This document shows positions 9,308 through 19,009 of a stretch of 64,000 nt of DNA, one piece after another (position 1 is the first letter of the stretch; each line of letters begins with the position of its first letter). The stretch lies in contig CAYXAP010000004.1 of assembly GCA_964462035.1 (NCBI GenBank), positions 215,048-279,047 on the forward strand, in the 5' to 3' direction. The notes under the pieces were generated by a model. It searched no databases. It saw only the letters and a program-made list of their open reading frames with translations, and was not told the DNA's origin. The stretch is from UBA1660 sp964462035. Its GTDB lineage: Bacteria > Myxococcota_A > Polyangia > Polyangiales > Houyiibacteriaceae. The translations under genes were made by a program, and so were the position numbers.

Positions 9308-9889
9308 ATGCGTTTCCCGTGGCTCATCTCGATCCCCCTCGTCATCGCTTGTGCCACTGCCGGCGAATCGGGTGAGCTCACCCGCCGGGAGCGGCGCCGG
9401 TGCATGGAGCCGGAAGGCGCCCGCGAACGGATGGGCGCCGCGCAGGCGGCGCAAGCGACCGCGCTGGCGGACGCGCTGGCGAGCGCGGGTCTCGAGAGGG
9501 TGCCGACGGCGCCGAGCCTCCACGAGATGTACGCCGGCCTCGCCGAGACCGAGCCCTACGGCTTCGCCGAGATGGAAGGGCAGCTCTACCTGGTCACTCG
9601 TGACCCTCGAGAGACGCAGCACGTCGTCGCCGTGGATCCGAGCGGTCGACCATGGCGCGTTCGCCTGGACTGGGAGGTCTCGCAATCGGACACGATCGTC
9701 GTGTGTGGCTGCGGCTCTCACGGCGGCGCACACCCGCCTCCCCGACCCGAATACGCGTTCTACCGAGTGCCGGATGGCACGCCGCGGGTCGTCGCCGAAC
9801 GTGCGCTTCGGCTGACGCGGCACGTGGTTCACGTCCGCTACGCCAACGACGTCGGAGACGACCACCCGACCTGTATCCCGATGCCCTGA
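9308..9889 (+). CDS. Hypothetical lipoprotein
   Basis: 193 residues. The N-terminus MRFPWLISIPLVIAC is a short lipoprotein signal with lipobox VIAC. The mature protein begins with a charged stretch and contains VVCGCGSHGGAHPPP (about residue 130), a Cys/His cluster that could hold a metal or a disulfide. The middle (QLYLVTRDPRETQHVVAVD, then WRVRLDWE) has a beta-rich look. No family was recognised. The gene stands alone between the isomerase gene and the unknown gene at 9988, on the same strand. Confidence 0.65.
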   Translation: MRFPWLISIPLVIACATAGESGELTRRERRRCMEPEGARERMGAAQAAQATALADALASAGLERVPTAPSLHEMYAGLAETEPYGFAEMEGQLYLVTRDPRETQHVVAVDPSGRPWRVRLDWEVSQSDTIVVCGCGSHGGAHPPPRPEYAFYRVPDGTPRVVAERALRLTRHVVHVRYANDVGDDHPTCIPMP

Positions 9890-9987
9890 CGCGCGAAGCG
9901 GTGCCCGGAGGGGGGCGACGGCAGCGAAGGGCTGTGGCTGCGCACGCAGCTGCGCCTCACCGGTGCGCAGAGCTGCTAACGTTGTGG

Positions 9988-11235
9988 ATGCACCCCGCTT
10001 GGGAGAGACGGCGCCTTGGACTTCGGCGGGATGTCGGGCGAGTGCTCGATGCGACTGCCGTTCGCGTTGCTGGCACCCGAGTCGAAGCCCCGGCCCGACT
10101 CCTCGCGGCCTGGGTCGCGCCGATGCCCTGGGAGCTCCCGGAGATGGAGCTCCGGATCGGAACGTGGTTCGGGACCTTTCCCATCAGAGACGAGACGGGG
10201 CGCCAGCTCGGCGAGGCCAACACCGTCCCGGTGCACCTGCGAGACGGTGCCGTCGCTCACCATTGGCGACCTTCGCGGATTGCGGGTTGCCGCGAAGGCC
10301 GCCCCTTCAGCGTCGCGGCGCTCCGACAGGTCACGGGTGAGTGGCGGGGCGTGCTCTCGGACGTGGGGCACCTTCGAGAGTGCGTCGTGCGGCGTCTCGG
10401 TCTCGGTGCCTCGGCGACGCTCGCTCCCCTCCCACTGCTGGTTCTCGCCCGGACCGTGACGTCGCTGCCGGCGTATCTCCATCGGCGGCGCCGTGCGCCC
10501 ATCTCCGACGGAACGCTCCCCGCTCGCTTCGCGGCCGCGTTCAAGGTGATGGCCGGTGTGCACATGGCGGTGGAGGACCTGCTCCTGCGGGACCACGACG
10601 GAACGCGCCATTGGTCGGCCGAGGAGCTCCTCTCGTACATCGAGCGTCGAGAGCTCTTCGTCTCTCCGGAGGGCAACGCCTGCGGCGGACCGGTCAAGAT
10701 GATCCTCGAGCTCCTCCACCTCTGCATCGATGGGCCGAAGGCCTCGCTTCCCCACTCGGCGGTTCCCGATCACGTGCGCGCCTTGGGCCGCTTCTTGGAC
10801 TACGGAGAGACCTGCGCGCGCTTGGAGCTGATGCAGCTCCGCCATCGCGCCGCCCTCGCGCTCGCGCTCGCTCCCATCGAGGATGCACCTTCTCACCCGC
10901 TCGCTACCGCCCGGCAGCTGGACGAGCTCTCGGCGCCCCAGGGGGCCCGGGCGCTCCCGCGAGCGCTGCGCGCGATGGGAGTGACGGACGTCTTCGATCC
11001 GGAGGAAGAGCGCGAGCTTCCGCGTTGGCTCGAGCTCGCCACGCGTCAGCCGGTCGTGAGGCAGACCTATCGCCGACTGGCAGCGAATCAGCGGCAGGCG
11101 CGCGCGGCCTATCAGCCTCTCAGCGATCAGATTCAGGACGCGCTGGGCGAGCCTTGCCTTCCCGTCTCCGGGGACCAGCTCTTTGCGCGGGCACGCCATC
11201 TGCGCCGTGCGGTCCAGCGCGCTGGCGTCGGCTGA
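9988..11235 (+). CDS. Hypothetical protein, first gene of the LRR cluster
   Basis: 415 residues from ATG 9988; the frame is open further upstream, but only as a shadow of the preceding gene. A TAACGT hexamer lies 5 bases ahead of the ATG, compatible with leaderless transcription. There is no signal peptide, so it is probably cytoplasmic. The N-terminal part has beta-like stretches (MELRIGTWFGTFPIRDETGR). The C-terminal half is largely helical (FAAAFKVMAGVHMAVEDL, LMQLRHRAALALALAP), with scattered Cys residues. No known domain was recognised. It lies 97 bases ahead of two leucine-rich-repeat genes on the same strand and may form a functional unit with them. Confidence 0.66.
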   Translation: MHPAWERRRLGLRRDVGRVLDATAVRVAGTRVEAPARLLAAWVAPMPWELPEMELRIGTWFGTFPIRDETGRQLGEANTVPVHLRDGAVAHHWRPSRIAGCREGRPFSVAALRQVTGEWRGVLSDVGHLRECVVRRLGLGASATLAPLPLLVLARTVTSLPAYLHRRRRAPISDGTLPARFAAAFKVMAGVHMAVEDLLLRDHDGTRHWSAEELLSYIERRELFVSPEGNACGGPVKMILELLHLCIDGPKASLPHSAVPDHVRALGRFLDYGETCARLELMQLRHRAALALALAPIEDAPSHPLATARQLDELSAPQGARALPRALRAMGVTDVFDPEEERELPRWLELATRQPVVRQTYRRLAANQRQARAAYQPLSDQIQDALGEPCLPVSGDQLFARARHLRRAVQRAGVG

Positions 11236-11332
11236 CACGAGCGAACGGGGCTCTCGCAGAGGCGCTCGTTCGAATGGCGTTCGCTCGAGAAAGTCGCATC
11301 CGTGTTCGTCACCTCGTGCCACGCTACCGCTC

Positions 11333-13111
11333 GTGACGCGTCCGTTCATCGAGCTGCTGCGCAAGCACGAGCAGGGGTACACCGCGACCTACTCGCACCT
11401 GCTGCTCGCGCTCGTCGACGCGACGCTCGTGGAGGTGCCGTTTCGGCACGAAGCGCTCTGGGGCGACCAGCTTCGTCCGGGGGACCAGTGGCACTACCAC
11501 GGCGAGGGACCGCTGGAGGAAGCTCGGTCGTGGGGTGAGTACGAGGAATCGACGCGAACGGATCCGGAGCGATTGCTCGACCGCATCCCGCGCGGAACGT
11601 TCGTGATGCACCTGCTCGCGGGGAACGACGCGTCGGCGCTCCGGGTCCGGAACAGCTACCTGGAAGGGCGGGACCCCGATCGAGCTCCGGCGGCGTCGGT
11701 CGGCGAGCAGCTGCGGACGGCCGTGACGGCGTTCTTCACGGACGAGCCGCTGCCGGAGGTCGCGGTGCACGACCCGCTCGTCGCCGACTGCTACGCCCTC
11801 CTGCATCGCGCGCTCGAGGGGCCGACGCCGGCGTGGGTCGAAGCGACGAAGCTCGTTCGGACCCGAGAGCGGTGGCGTCTGCGACTCGCGGAGAGGGCGC
11901 CGCTTCGTTTCGTGCCGCTCGGACCGTGGGCGGAGCACGCCGGGATCGCGGCGAAGGTGCTCGATGTGGGCGCCAGCGAGCTCTCGGCGGAGAAGGCCGT
12001 CGAGTGCTTCGTCGCCGACGACTCGATCGATGGGCTGGCCTTCCCCAAAGGCGCGAGCACCGGGCCGCTGGCGCGGCTGGCGCTCGGGGAGCATGCGGCG
12101 CGGCTGCGGGTGCTGCTCGGCGCGCACCCGTCGCCGCGGTTTCGCCACCTCGCGATGGTGCGCTCGCCCTACGGGCTCGAGTCCCTGGCCGACATGGAGC
12201 CGCTGCAAGCGGTGCTCGGACTGGAGAGCTTCGGGCCACAGGACTTCGAGCTGCTCGCGACCGCAGAGGCGTTCCGGGAGCTGCGCTTCTTGGAGGCACG
12301 CGGCCCGCGATCGGAGGACGGCGCCGAGCAATCATGGATCCGCAGCGAGCGCACGCGGCACATGCGGGTGCTCGCGTTCCACAACCTCACGGCCGGCGAC
12401 TCGACCTTCGGCATGGACGCGCAGGCGCTGACCGCGCTGGCCCACGCGGACTGGAGCTCGCTCCGGGTGCTCGACCTCCGCAACTTCGACCACCTGGAGC
12501 CGGAAGCCGTCGAGGCTTTCGTGACCAACCCGCGGCTCGGACCACTCCGTCACCTCTCGCTGGAGGGTAGCTGGGCGGATGCGAGCTCGCTCGAGGCGAT
12601 CGCGCGCTGCGAGCGGCTCGCCGCGCTGGAGCTCCTCGACATGAGCCGCACGCGAAGCGAAGACGGTGTCGGCGCCATCGGCGAGAGCCCGCACCTTCGA
12701 GAGCTCCGAACGCTGCGGCTCTGGATGGTGACCAGCGAAGGCGTGCGCCGCCTGGCTGAGAGTGGGCGCTTCCACCAGCTCGCGGAGCTGGCGATGCCGC
12801 GCTCGGCGCTTCGGGAAGCGGTTCGCGAGCTCGCGGGCGCAGAGTGGTTGGCTTCGGTTCGAGTGCTTCAGCTGGAGGAATCGGACCTGGACGACGACGC
12901 CCTGCTGGAGCTGATGCGCTCGCCCTACCTGCAGGGGATCGAGCGAGTCGAGCTCTTCAAGAACCCGATCACCGCGAAGGGGGTCGAAGCAGTGCTCCGA
13001 CTCGAGCTCCCGGCACTCCGCAAGCTCGGTGTCTATGGAACCAAGGTGCGGAGCCAAGCGCACCGCATGGCCATCAAGGGGATGCGGCCGAAGGTGGAGG
13101 TGCACATCTGA
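11333..13111 (+). CDS. Leucine-rich-repeat protein
   Basis: 592 residues from GTG 11333 (VTRPFIELLRKHEQGY); the frame extends upstream but that part overlaps the previous gene in another frame. There is no signal peptide. The first about 190 residues are a helical domain of unknown type. The rest contains irregular repeats of the LxxLxL kind (LRVLDLRNFDHL, LRHLSLEGSW, LAALELLDMSRT, LRTLRLWMVTSEGVRRL, VRVLQLEESDLDDDALLEL, IERVELFKNPITAKGVEAVL), close to the ribonuclease-inhibitor type of LRR with 24-28 residue units. Such domains mediate protein-protein contacts. The stop overlaps the next LRR gene's ATG by one base, so the two are translationally coupled. Confidence 0.8.
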   Translation: MTRPFIELLRKHEQGYTATYSHLLLALVDATLVEVPFRHEALWGDQLRPGDQWHYHGEGPLEEARSWGEYEESTRTDPERLLDRIPRGTFVMHLLAGNDASALRVRNSYLEGRDPDRAPAASVGEQLRTAVTAFFTDEPLPEVAVHDPLVADCYALLHRALEGPTPAWVEATKLVRTRERWRLRLAERAPLRFVPLGPWAEHAGIAAKVLDVGASELSAEKAVECFVADDSIDGLAFPKGASTGPLARLALGEHAARLRVLLGAHPSPRFRHLAMVRSPYGLESLADMEPLQAVLGLESFGPQDFELLATAEAFRELRFLEARGPRSEDGAEQSWIRSERTRHMRVLAFHNLTAGDSTFGMDAQALTALAHADWSSLRVLDLRNFDHLEPEAVEAFVTNPRLGPLRHLSLEGSWADASSLEAIARCERLAALELLDMSRTRSEDGVGAIGESPHLRELRTLRLWMVTSEGVRRLAESGRFHQLAELAMPRSALREAVRELAGAEWLASVRVLQLEESDLDDDALLELMRSPYLQGIERVELFKNPITAKGVEAVLRLELPALRKLGVYGTKVRSQAHRMAIKGMRPKVEVHI

Positions 13112-14220
13112 TGGCGGTCCTGGAGACGATCCTGGAGCCCGACGTGCCGCCGGTGACGGTCATCGTGGTCGACGAGGATTTGCCGACGGCCGTGGAGGCG
13201 TTCGCCGCCGATCCCGCGATCCAAGGGTTCCGGCTGGCCGCAGGGCTGGACCTCTCGCCGCTCGACGCGGTCGATCCGGACGAGGTGCGCGCGCTCGTCT
13301 TCGATGGCGCGCTGAACGCCGACGTCACCACGCGCTTCGAAGGGCTCGAGGTGCTGCACGCGGCGTCGCTCACTCGCAGCGACCTCGAACGGCTCGGTGA
13401 CCGGCTCGACACGCTGCAGGTGTTGCGCGCGACGGAGTCGGGCGATCTCGGTGGGGACATGCAGGTCCTCGCGGACGCGCCCGCCTACGCGGAGCTCCAC
13501 GTGCTCCACCTGGTCGATCCCTGCGTGGGCGACGATGGCCTGCGGGGATACTTCGACGGGCCGCGCCCCTTCCACCTGCGGGAGCTGGTCCTCGAGAACG
13601 AGAGCGCCCGGGGCTGCGTGCGCGGGATGCAGGGCATGGGCGTCTACACGCTGGGTCGCGGCAACATGCCGAACCTGCAGACGCTCGGGCTCGCGCGTCA
13701 GCGGCTCGACTCCCTCTACTCGCTCACCAAGCGTGACTCGACGTCGACCAAGGTCACCAAGCTCGACCTCCGGGAGACGAGCTGCGCAGGCAGCGTGGGC
13801 TACCTCGGCCGATCGAACATGCCGCTCGAGGAGCTCGATCTGCACGGGCTCTGCATCGCGGACTACGCGCGCAAGGATCTCTTCCGGGGCGACCTACCCA
13901 AGACGCTGCGCTCGCTGCGGATGAGCACGCTCGGCAACGGCGGGCTCCAGCAGCTCGCGGAGGAGCCGCTGAAGCTGACCACGCTCCGGCTCGACTGCGC
14001 GGAGCTGACCAGCCTCGACGCGTTGGTCGCCGCAAAGTGGTTCCAGAAGGTGCACACGCTGGACCTCGCCTGGAACTTCCTGGACGACGAGGCCCTGGCG
14101 CCGCTGCGGTCCGAGTCACTCCAGCGGGTGCGACTGACGGGCAACCCGGTGAGCACGGCGGCGGTGGAAGCGCTGATCGAGCGTAGCCCCGCACTCACCG
14201 ACCTGGTGCTCGAGCGGTAG
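13111..14220 (+). CDS. Leucine-rich-repeat protein (second of a coupled pair)
   Basis: 369 residues from ATG 13111, whose A is the last base of the upstream stop TGA. There is no signal peptide. Repeats include LQVLRATESGDLG, LHVLHLVDPCVGDDGLRGY, LQTLGLARQRLDSL, VTKLDLRETSC, LEELDLHGLCI, LRSLRMSTLGNGGLQQL, LTTLRLDCAELTSLDAL, VHTLDLAWNFLDDEALAPL and LQRVRLTGNPVSTAAVEALI. This is a more regular LRR than its neighbour and lacks the long N-terminal domain, starting with a short segment related in layout to the middle of that protein (DLPTAVEAFAADPAIQGF against KAVECFVADDSIDGLAF). A duplication followed by divergence is likely. The binding partner is unknown. Confidence 0.8.
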   Translation: MAVLETILEPDVPPVTVIVVDEDLPTAVEAFAADPAIQGFRLAAGLDLSPLDAVDPDEVRALVFDGALNADVTTRFEGLEVLHAASLTRSDLERLGDRLDTLQVLRATESGDLGGDMQVLADAPAYAELHVLHLVDPCVGDDGLRGYFDGPRPFHLRELVLENESARGCVRGMQGMGVYTLGRGNMPNLQTLGLARQRLDSLYSLTKRDSTSTKVTKLDLRETSCAGSVGYLGRSNMPLEELDLHGLCIADYARKDLFRGDLPKTLRSLRMSTLGNGGLQQLAEEPLKLTTLRLDCAELTSLDALVAAKWFQKVHTLDLAWNFLDDEALAPLRSESLQRVRLTGNPVSTAAVEALIERSPALTDLVLER

Positions 14221-14275
14221 CGTCAGGACGTCGAGGAGCTGCCCGTCGCCCCACGGCTGGTGGTAGCGTGGGGCG

Positions 14276-14641
14276 ATGGGGCGATGGCAACGAATCCTCT
14301 GGACCCTGGCACTCGGTGTGGCGCTCGTGGGCTGCCACGACGATCCCCCGCCGCAGACGCCCGAGTCCGCGGCGGTGGACGACACCCCCATCGGCACGGA
14401 GCCCGGCAATCGCTTGCAGCCCGCCCCCGACCGCTTCGCCGAAGGCTGCTCGAGCGACACCGACTGCGTGATCGAGTCCGACCCCTGCGGCTACGCCCAA
14501 TCGATCCTCGCCAGCGAGCGCGACGAGTACCAAGAGGGATTCGAGGGCGTCGCCTACGACTGCCCTCCGGTCGAGTACCCCACCGACCCCGTGGCGGCTT
14601 GCTCCGCGGGCCGCTGCGTCGGCCACGTTCCAGGCGATTGA
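14276..14641 (+). CDS. Small Cys-containing lipoprotein
   Basis: 121 residues. The signal MGRWQRILWTLALGVALVGC ends in lipobox LVGC and is followed by a Pro-rich linker. Five Cys in the mature part (CSSDTDCVIESDPCGY, DCPPVEYP, CSAGRC) are spaced like the short disulfide-rich 'CxxDxDC' modules often found in myxobacterial secreted proteins. It sits between the LRR pair and the second membrane kinase on the same strand. The function is unknown. Confidence 0.68.
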   Translation: MGRWQRILWTLALGVALVGCHDDPPPQTPESAAVDDTPIGTEPGNRLQPAPDRFAEGCSSDTDCVIESDPCGYAQSILASERDEYQEGFEGVAYDCPPVEYPTDPVAACSAGRCVGHVPGD

Positions 14642-14676
14642 GCGCGACTGGGGTTGCCTGCCGCGAGACACGCTCG

Positions 14677-16194
14677 ATGAATCCGTACAGCGAAACGCCC
14701 GTTCCGGACGAGCCCCCCCTGGAGGAGCAGCCGACCGTCACGAGCGCGACGGCGGACACCTCGGCGGCAGAGTCCCCGGTGAGCTCGGCGAATGCGGTGC
14801 TCGCACGACGAGAGCACGTCGCCGACGCCCTGCAGGTACGGCACACCTTGAAGATGGGCGCGTCGGCATGGGCCGCATTCGGATTGATGGACGTCGCCGT
14901 CGGGCTCTTGATCCGGCCCGAGGCCATACCGACCCTCTTGGCGATTCGCTACCTGCTCTTCCTGGGAGTGGCACCGCTCTTGTGGCGTGCGCACCGGCCG
15001 CCCCTCCCCTCGGAGCGCCTCTTGCGCTTCTTCGATGCGACTCCTTCGCTCGGGGTCGCGTTCGCGGTCTCGTTGCAGTGCGTGTTCTTCGGCGGCATCG
15101 AGAGCGTGCTCGCCCCCGGAGTGGTCGTCGCCGTACTGGTGCGGGGTGCGTTGGTGCACGAATCCTGGCGGCGCGGTCTTCCGATCGTAGCCGCGATGGT
15201 CCTCAGTTTTCCGCTCGTGATGTTGCTGGCAGCGCCCTTCGACGACGCGATCGCGGCCCAGCTCGGCGAACGCGCCGCCCTCGCTCGCGGGTTGGCGATC
15301 TGCGCATTCCTGCTGGGGGCTGGCGGTGTGTCGTTGGCGTCTGGCGATGCGTTCTGGCGCATTCGTCGACAGGCCCTCGATGACCGCGCAGTGGGCCCCT
15401 ACCTGCTCGAGCAGAAGCTGGGCGCCGGCGGAATGGGCGACGTGTGGCGTGCGCAGAAGTCCGGGCGAGCGTCGGTGGCTTTGAAGCTGCTGCGTCCGGC
15501 GGCCTCCGGTCTCGAGCGCGCCGTGGTCCGCTTCGAGCGCGAGATCGCGGCACTCGCGAAGCTCAGCCATCCGAACATCGTTCGGGTGTTGGACTACGGA
15601 GTGAGCGACAACGGCATCTGGTACTACGCGATGGAGCTGATCGGCGGCGAGGACCTGGAAGACCGGATCGACCGACTCGGGCGGTTGCCGGAGGCCGAGG
15701 TGCGGGTGGTGGCCGAGCAGCTCTCCGCGGCACTCGCGGCAGCCCACGAGAGTGGCATCGTCCATCGCGACGTGAAGCCCTCCAACGTCCGGCTGGAGGA
15801 AGGACGGGTCGACCGCCTCAAGCTCCTCGACTTCGGAATCGCACACCTCGCGCAGGGATCGGAGCTCACCGCGACCGGCGCCGTCGTCGGGACGCCCACC
15901 TATATGGCGCCCGAGGCCGCCCGCGGTTCTGACGTCGACGCACGAACGGACGTGTACTCGGTGGGCGCTACGCTCTACCACGCCATCGGGGGCGAGCCCC
16001 CCTACGACGGCCCTTCGAGTCTCGCGGTGGTGACTCGCGTGCTGGCGGGCCCGCCGCCACCGCTCGGAACGCTGGCCCACGACGCCTCGCCCGAGCTCAT
16101 CGCCTTGGTGGAGCGCGCGATGAGCCGGGACCCGGCGGATCGCTGGGCGGACTGTGGCGAGATGCTCCGCGCTCTCCGCGCTCTCGGCGACTGA
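14677..16194 (+). CDS. Membrane-bound Ser/Thr protein kinase
   Basis: 505 residues from ATG 14677 (MNPYSETPVPDEPPL); the frame continues upstream only as a shadow. An acidic cytoplasmic N-terminus of about 60 residues is followed by about six hydrophobic segments (residues about 65-230). The kinase domain has Gly loop GAGGMGDVWRAQ (about 249), Lys in VALKLL, HRDVKPSN (about 363), DFG (about 385), TYMAPEAA and the usual C-lobe, ending at the protein terminus. Unlike the gene at 5485 it is a normal RD kinase. The same membrane-then-kinase order indicates a common ancestor. The domain faces the cytoplasm and the input is presumably membrane stress or a ligand, unidentified. Confidence 0.9.
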   Translation: MNPYSETPVPDEPPLEEQPTVTSATADTSAAESPVSSANAVLARREHVADALQVRHTLKMGASAWAAFGLMDVAVGLLIRPEAIPTLLAIRYLLFLGVAPLLWRAHRPPLPSERLLRFFDATPSLGVAFAVSLQCVFFGGIESVLAPGVVVAVLVRGALVHESWRRGLPIVAAMVLSFPLVMLLAAPFDDAIAAQLGERAALARGLAICAFLLGAGGVSLASGDAFWRIRRQALDDRAVGPYLLEQKLGAGGMGDVWRAQKSGRASVALKLLRPAASGLERAVVRFEREIAALAKLSHPNIVRVLDYGVSDNGIWYYAMELIGGEDLEDRIDRLGRLPEAEVRVVAEQLSAALAAAHESGIVHRDVKPSNVRLEEGRVDRLKLLDFGIAHLAQGSELTATGAVVGTPTYMAPEAARGSDVDARTDVYSVGATLYHAIGGEPPYDGPSSLAVVTRVLAGPPPPLGTLAHDASPELIALVERAMSRDPADRWADCGEMLRALRALGD

Positions 16195-16201
16195 AACGGC
16201 G

Positions 16202-16235
16202 ACGGCGCCCGCGACCCCAGGGTCACGAGCGCCGT
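16202..16235. terminator. Possible bidirectional hairpin between convergent genes
   Basis: An imperfect hairpin lies between the kinase stop (16194) and the end of the convergent lipoprotein gene (16255). The outer arms ACGGCGC (16202-16208) and GCGCCGT (16229-16235) are perfectly complementary, and inner arms GACCC and GGGTC pair around CA. There is no T-run, so intrinsic termination is uncertain. Confidence 0.4.
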
Positions 16236-16254
16236 GGCGCGAAGCGGCTCGAGC

Positions 16255-17439
<1,185 letters not shown>

Positions 17440-17508
17440 CACAGCTTCCTCTCTCCGTCCGCCGCGCCACACCGCGTGGCGCCTCTCGTGCAGACGAAGA
17501 GGGGCATC

Positions 17509-17523
17509 GCAAGGGCGGTGCCA
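17509..17523 (-). promoter_or_regulatory. Sigma-54 (RpoN) promoter, -24/-12
   Basis: Read on the minus strand, TGGCAC then five bases then TTGC, within TTGGCACCGCCCTTGCG. This matches the RpoN consensus TGGCAC-N5-TTGCW at both invariant dinucleotides (GG and GC) with the correct spacing; only the base after TTGC deviates (G). The predicted start point is near 17497, leaving a leader of about 58 bases to the lipoprotein ATG at 17439. Confidence 0.75.
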
Positions 17524-17584
17524 ACTGCGATGGCGCGAGAATCGTTGGCGTTTTTCCGGATACCGGGTTCGCCCCGGCGGCCTG

Positions 17585-17596
17585 TCCCATGGGACG
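17585..17596. promoter_or_regulatory. Palindromic candidate upstream activator site
   Basis: GTCCCATGGGAC is a perfect 12-base palindrome about 62 bases upstream of the -24 element. A further half-site (ATGTCCCAGG, 17604-17613) lies on the promoter-distal side. Position and symmetry fit an enhancer for a Fis-type HTH activator such as the neighbouring gene product. That this protein binds here is inferred. Confidence 0.5.
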
Positions 17597-17615
17597 GCGC
17601 GGCCATGTCCCAGGG

Positions 17616-18941
17616 TCAGCGGTCGATGCCGAAGCTCTTCATCCAGCGATAGACCTGGCGCCGGTCGCGCCCATACCACTGCGCGGTCGCCCGCACGCTT
17701 CCGTCGTGCATCGCGAGCGCCTCGCGGAGCTCTTGGGCCGTCTGGGGGGCGGGCCGTTTCGCCGGGCGCCGAGCCTCTCTTGGTGCCGGTAGGTCGGTCA
17801 CATCCTCGAGCTCACGGTGGGTGATGGGTCGACCACTCTCGCGGAGCGCCATTCGGTGGACCATCCGGTCGAGGCCGCGGAGGTTCTCGGGCCAGTCGCT
17901 CACGAGCAGCCGCTCGGCGGCCCGGCTGTCGAAGTCGAGCGGCACGTAGGCGCGGCTCCGCTCGTCGCACCAGCGCTGGTGAAGGCGCTCGATCCAGAGG
18001 AAGAGGTCGCTCCTCCGATCGCGCAGCGGCGGCACCCTCAGCTCCAGGAGCGACAGTCGCGCGAGCAGGTCCTGGCGGAACGCACCCTCGTCGACCAGCT
18101 GCTGCAAGTCGCGGTGGGTGGCCGCGATCACCCGAACGTCCACCTGGACCTGGTCGGTGGCGCCAACCGCGCGGACGGTCCCCTCCTGGATGACGCGCAG
18201 CAGCTTCGGCTGTAGGTCGAGCGCCAGCTCTCCGATCTCGTCCAGGAAGAGGGTGCCGCGATCGGCCTCGCGAAAGAGACCACGCTGGGCAGCCCCGGCT
18301 CCCGTGAAGGCGCCGCGGACATGGCCGAAGAGCTGACTCTCCACCAGCTGCGGCGAGAGCTCGGCGACGTTGAGTGGGACGAACGCCCCGGCGCGCCTGC
18401 CGAGCTCGTGGACCGTGCGGACCACGTGTTCCTTGCCGACGCCGGTCTCGCCGCGCACGAGCAGCGGCGACGGGTCGGCCGCGACCTGCGTCAGCCGCCG
18501 ACCGAGCTCCTGTGCGGCGGGCGACTCGCCCACGATCGCTCCGTTGGCGCCGTCGACCGGCCCCCGCAGGATCTCGTAGACGAGCACGACCGAGCCCAGG
18601 CGCAGCACCGAGCCATCGCGGAGCTCCTGCGCGGCATCGCCGAGGGGACGGCCATCGAGCCAGCTTCCGTTGTGGCTCCCGAGGTCGCGCGCGAGGTGGA
18701 CGCCGCCCGCGCCCACCCACTCGAGCTCCAAGTGACGGCGGGAAACCGTACCGTGGCGGATGCTCCCTTCGGGTCGCTCGGGGCTTCGGCCGACCGTGAG
18801 CGACTGCTGCGAGAGGGTGATCGAGTTCCGGAGCTCGGTGGGGTGCACGACCGTGAGCTTGGCGCCGAAGGCCGCCGCCGACACGCGGCAAGCGGGCTCG
18901 AGATCCACCGTGGTGGCGTGCGTGAGGGTGTCCTCCACCAT
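17616..18941 (-). CDS. FHA-domain sigma-54-dependent transcriptional activator
   Basis: 441 residues. An N-terminal FHA domain (about residues 30-125; VGRSPERPEGSIRHGTVSRRHLELEW, cut here at its core SRRHLELEW, then SHNGSWLDG) binds phosphothreonine. The central AAA+ domain has Walker A GETGVGKE, the sigma-54-contacting loop GAFTGA and the Walker B region GTLFLDEIGEL. The C-terminus is a Fis-type helix-turn-helix (REALAMHDGSVRATAQWYG). This is the myxobacterial class of enhancer-binding protein that couples Ser/Thr kinase signals to RpoN promoters. Its likely target is the divergent-function lipoprotein gene immediately downstream on the same strand. A TAGTTT hexamer 12 bases ahead of the ATG is a possible -10. 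Confidence 0.92.
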   Translation of the reverse strand: MVEDTLTHATTVDLEPACRVSAAAFGAKLTVVHPTELRNSITLSQQSLTVGRSPERPEGSIRHGTVSRRHLELEWVGAGGVHLARDLGSHNGSWLDGRPLGDAAQELRDGSVLRLGSVVLVYEILRGPVDGANGAIVGESPAAQELGRRLTQVAADPSPLLVRGETGVGKEHVVRTVHELGRRAGAFVPLNVAELSPQLVESQLFGHVRGAFTGAGAAQRGLFREADRGTLFLDEIGELALDLQPKLLRVIQEGTVRAVGATDQVQVDVRVIAATHRDLQQLVDEGAFRQDLLARLSLLELRVPPLRDRRSDLFLWIERLHQRWCDERSRAYVPLDFDSRAAERLLVSDWPENLRGLDRMVHRMALRESGRPITHRELEDVTDLPAPREARRPAKRPAPQTAQELREALAMHDGSVRATAQWYGRDRRQVYRWMKSFGIDR

Positions 18942-19009
18942 CGCTCGATCGGGAAACTAGCACGCCCCACCGCCTGTGGTTCCGGTGGCCCCTTGCGAGC
19001 CGGAAGGGC

